Shown here: positions 22,937 through 23,186 of the stretch, piece by piece
Numbering within the stretch: the stretch's first letter is position 1
Layout of the letters: every line of letters begins with the position of its first letter
NCBI GenBank assembly: GCA_910588135.1
Contig: CAJUOT010000042.1
Span: 1-23,186 of the forward strand
DNA length: 23,186 bases
Source of the DNA: an uncultured Oscillospiraceae bacterium
GTDB taxonomy: Bacteria; Bacillota; Clostridia; Oscillospirales; Oscillospiraceae
Direction of reading: 5' to 3'
The notes under the pieces: generated by a model
What the model was told of the DNA's origin: nothing
Database searches by the model: none
Seen by the model: only the letters and a program-made list of their open reading frames with translations
Position numbers and translations under genes: made by a program

Positions 22937-23186
22937 CCCCCTGTCCCTTTGGGACAGAGGGCGAAAGCTCGCGGTACCACCTCTGTTTTGCCGCTTTCTC
23001 GCAAAAGCGGCCTCAGGGGGTTCCCACCAGAACCCCGGCGCTGTACCGGGCGCACCCGTCCGGCCCTACTTGGGACACCCCGTTCAGGCGGCCGCTCCGA
23101 GGGGTATTCGCCAACGGCTCCTCGCCCCCTTTCACCAAAACGGGGGCTCTCTGGGCAGGCACGCTCCGGCTACTGGGCCTCATCCT
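22937..23186 (-). promoter_or_regulatory. Tyrosine-specific T-box riboswitch (5' end beyond window)
   Basis: The minus-strand leader ahead of the GNAT gene contains the T-box core AGAGGTGGTACCGCG (22984-22970), whose UGGU can pair with the ACCA end of tRNA. Further upstream are AGTA and CAGAGAG landmarks of stem I and a loop with GGTGAAAG. Then GCGAATACC follows, whose UAC (23106-23104) in the specifier position is a Tyr codon, matching downstream tyrS. Hairpins at 23036-23017 and 23010-22991 fit the linker stems. The antiterminator pairs ACAGAGG with CCTCTGT. The competing 11-bp terminator stem is 22961-22937, and its right arm ends in GGGGG, part of the Shine-Dalgarno. The beginning of stem I lies outside the window. 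Confidence 0.92.

Noticed and set aside
22929..22937. GTG 22937 or TTG 22931 as the GNAT start
   Set aside because: These codons lie within or directly beside the near-consensus Shine-Dalgarno, which fits ATG 22928.

Overview
The window looks like chromosomal core sequence from a GC-rich member of the Clostridia, most likely an Oscillospiraceae/Ruminococcaceae-type gut bacterium. The evidence is HPr kinase/phosphorylase, a SpoIID/LytB protein, a tyrosine-specific T-box leader, zinc-ribbon forms of L28 and L32, strong AGGAGG-type ribosome binding sites, and a nested-palindrome repeat of a kind I recognise from gut Clostridia. The taxonomic placement is inference from these features, not a database result.

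Layout. (1) 1-2180: a secreted beta-helix/SLH-like surface protein, cut at its 5' end by the window edge. (2) 2212-2843: a Crp/Fnr-type regulator on the minus strand, divergent from a leucine operon. (3) 2956-6733: leuC, leuD, a TraX-family membrane protein and leuB. The TraX start overlaps the leuD stop. (4) 6779-8226: an HD-domain protein and a CoaX-like protein with altered active-site motifs. (5) 8288-9542: a class I/II aminotransferase broken by one in-frame TAG at the conserved Trp of its PLP-lysine motif. (6) 9556-10385: DUF177 (YceD) and rpmF, with a consensus promoter and a strong terminator. (7) 10444-13269: der, plsY and a SAM methyltransferase. (8) 13274-13589: rpmB on the minus strand. 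(9) 13636-15121: hprK and an O6-alkylguanine-type methyltransferase, overlapping by 4 bp. (10) 15145-17985: a SpoIID/LytB protein followed by queA on the minus strand. (11) 18025-21177: asd, a palindromic repeat element, dapA and dapB, the first steps of lysine/diaminopimelate synthesis. (12) 21178-23186: on the minus strand, a Tyr T-box leader, a GNAT acetyltransferase and tyrS. The T-box runs off the right edge.

How the genes work together. The window joins amino-acid synthesis (leucine; aspartate to DAP), translation (L28, L32, Der, QueA, TyrRS) and envelope functions (PlsY, SpoIID/LytB, the surface protein). Convergent gene pairs are separated by long perfect hairpins that can serve as bidirectional terminators. 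No gene-free stretch exceeds about 300 bases; the longest is the T-box leader. I see no tRNA, rRNA, CRISPR array, phage or transposase gene.

The points most worth a second look are: the tyrosine T-box whose terminator arm also contains the Shine-Dalgarno sequence of a GNAT gene placed ahead of tyrS; the amber-interrupted aminotransferase; the CoaX-like protein with degenerate motifs; the TraX-family gene inside the leu operon; and the repeat between asd and dapA.
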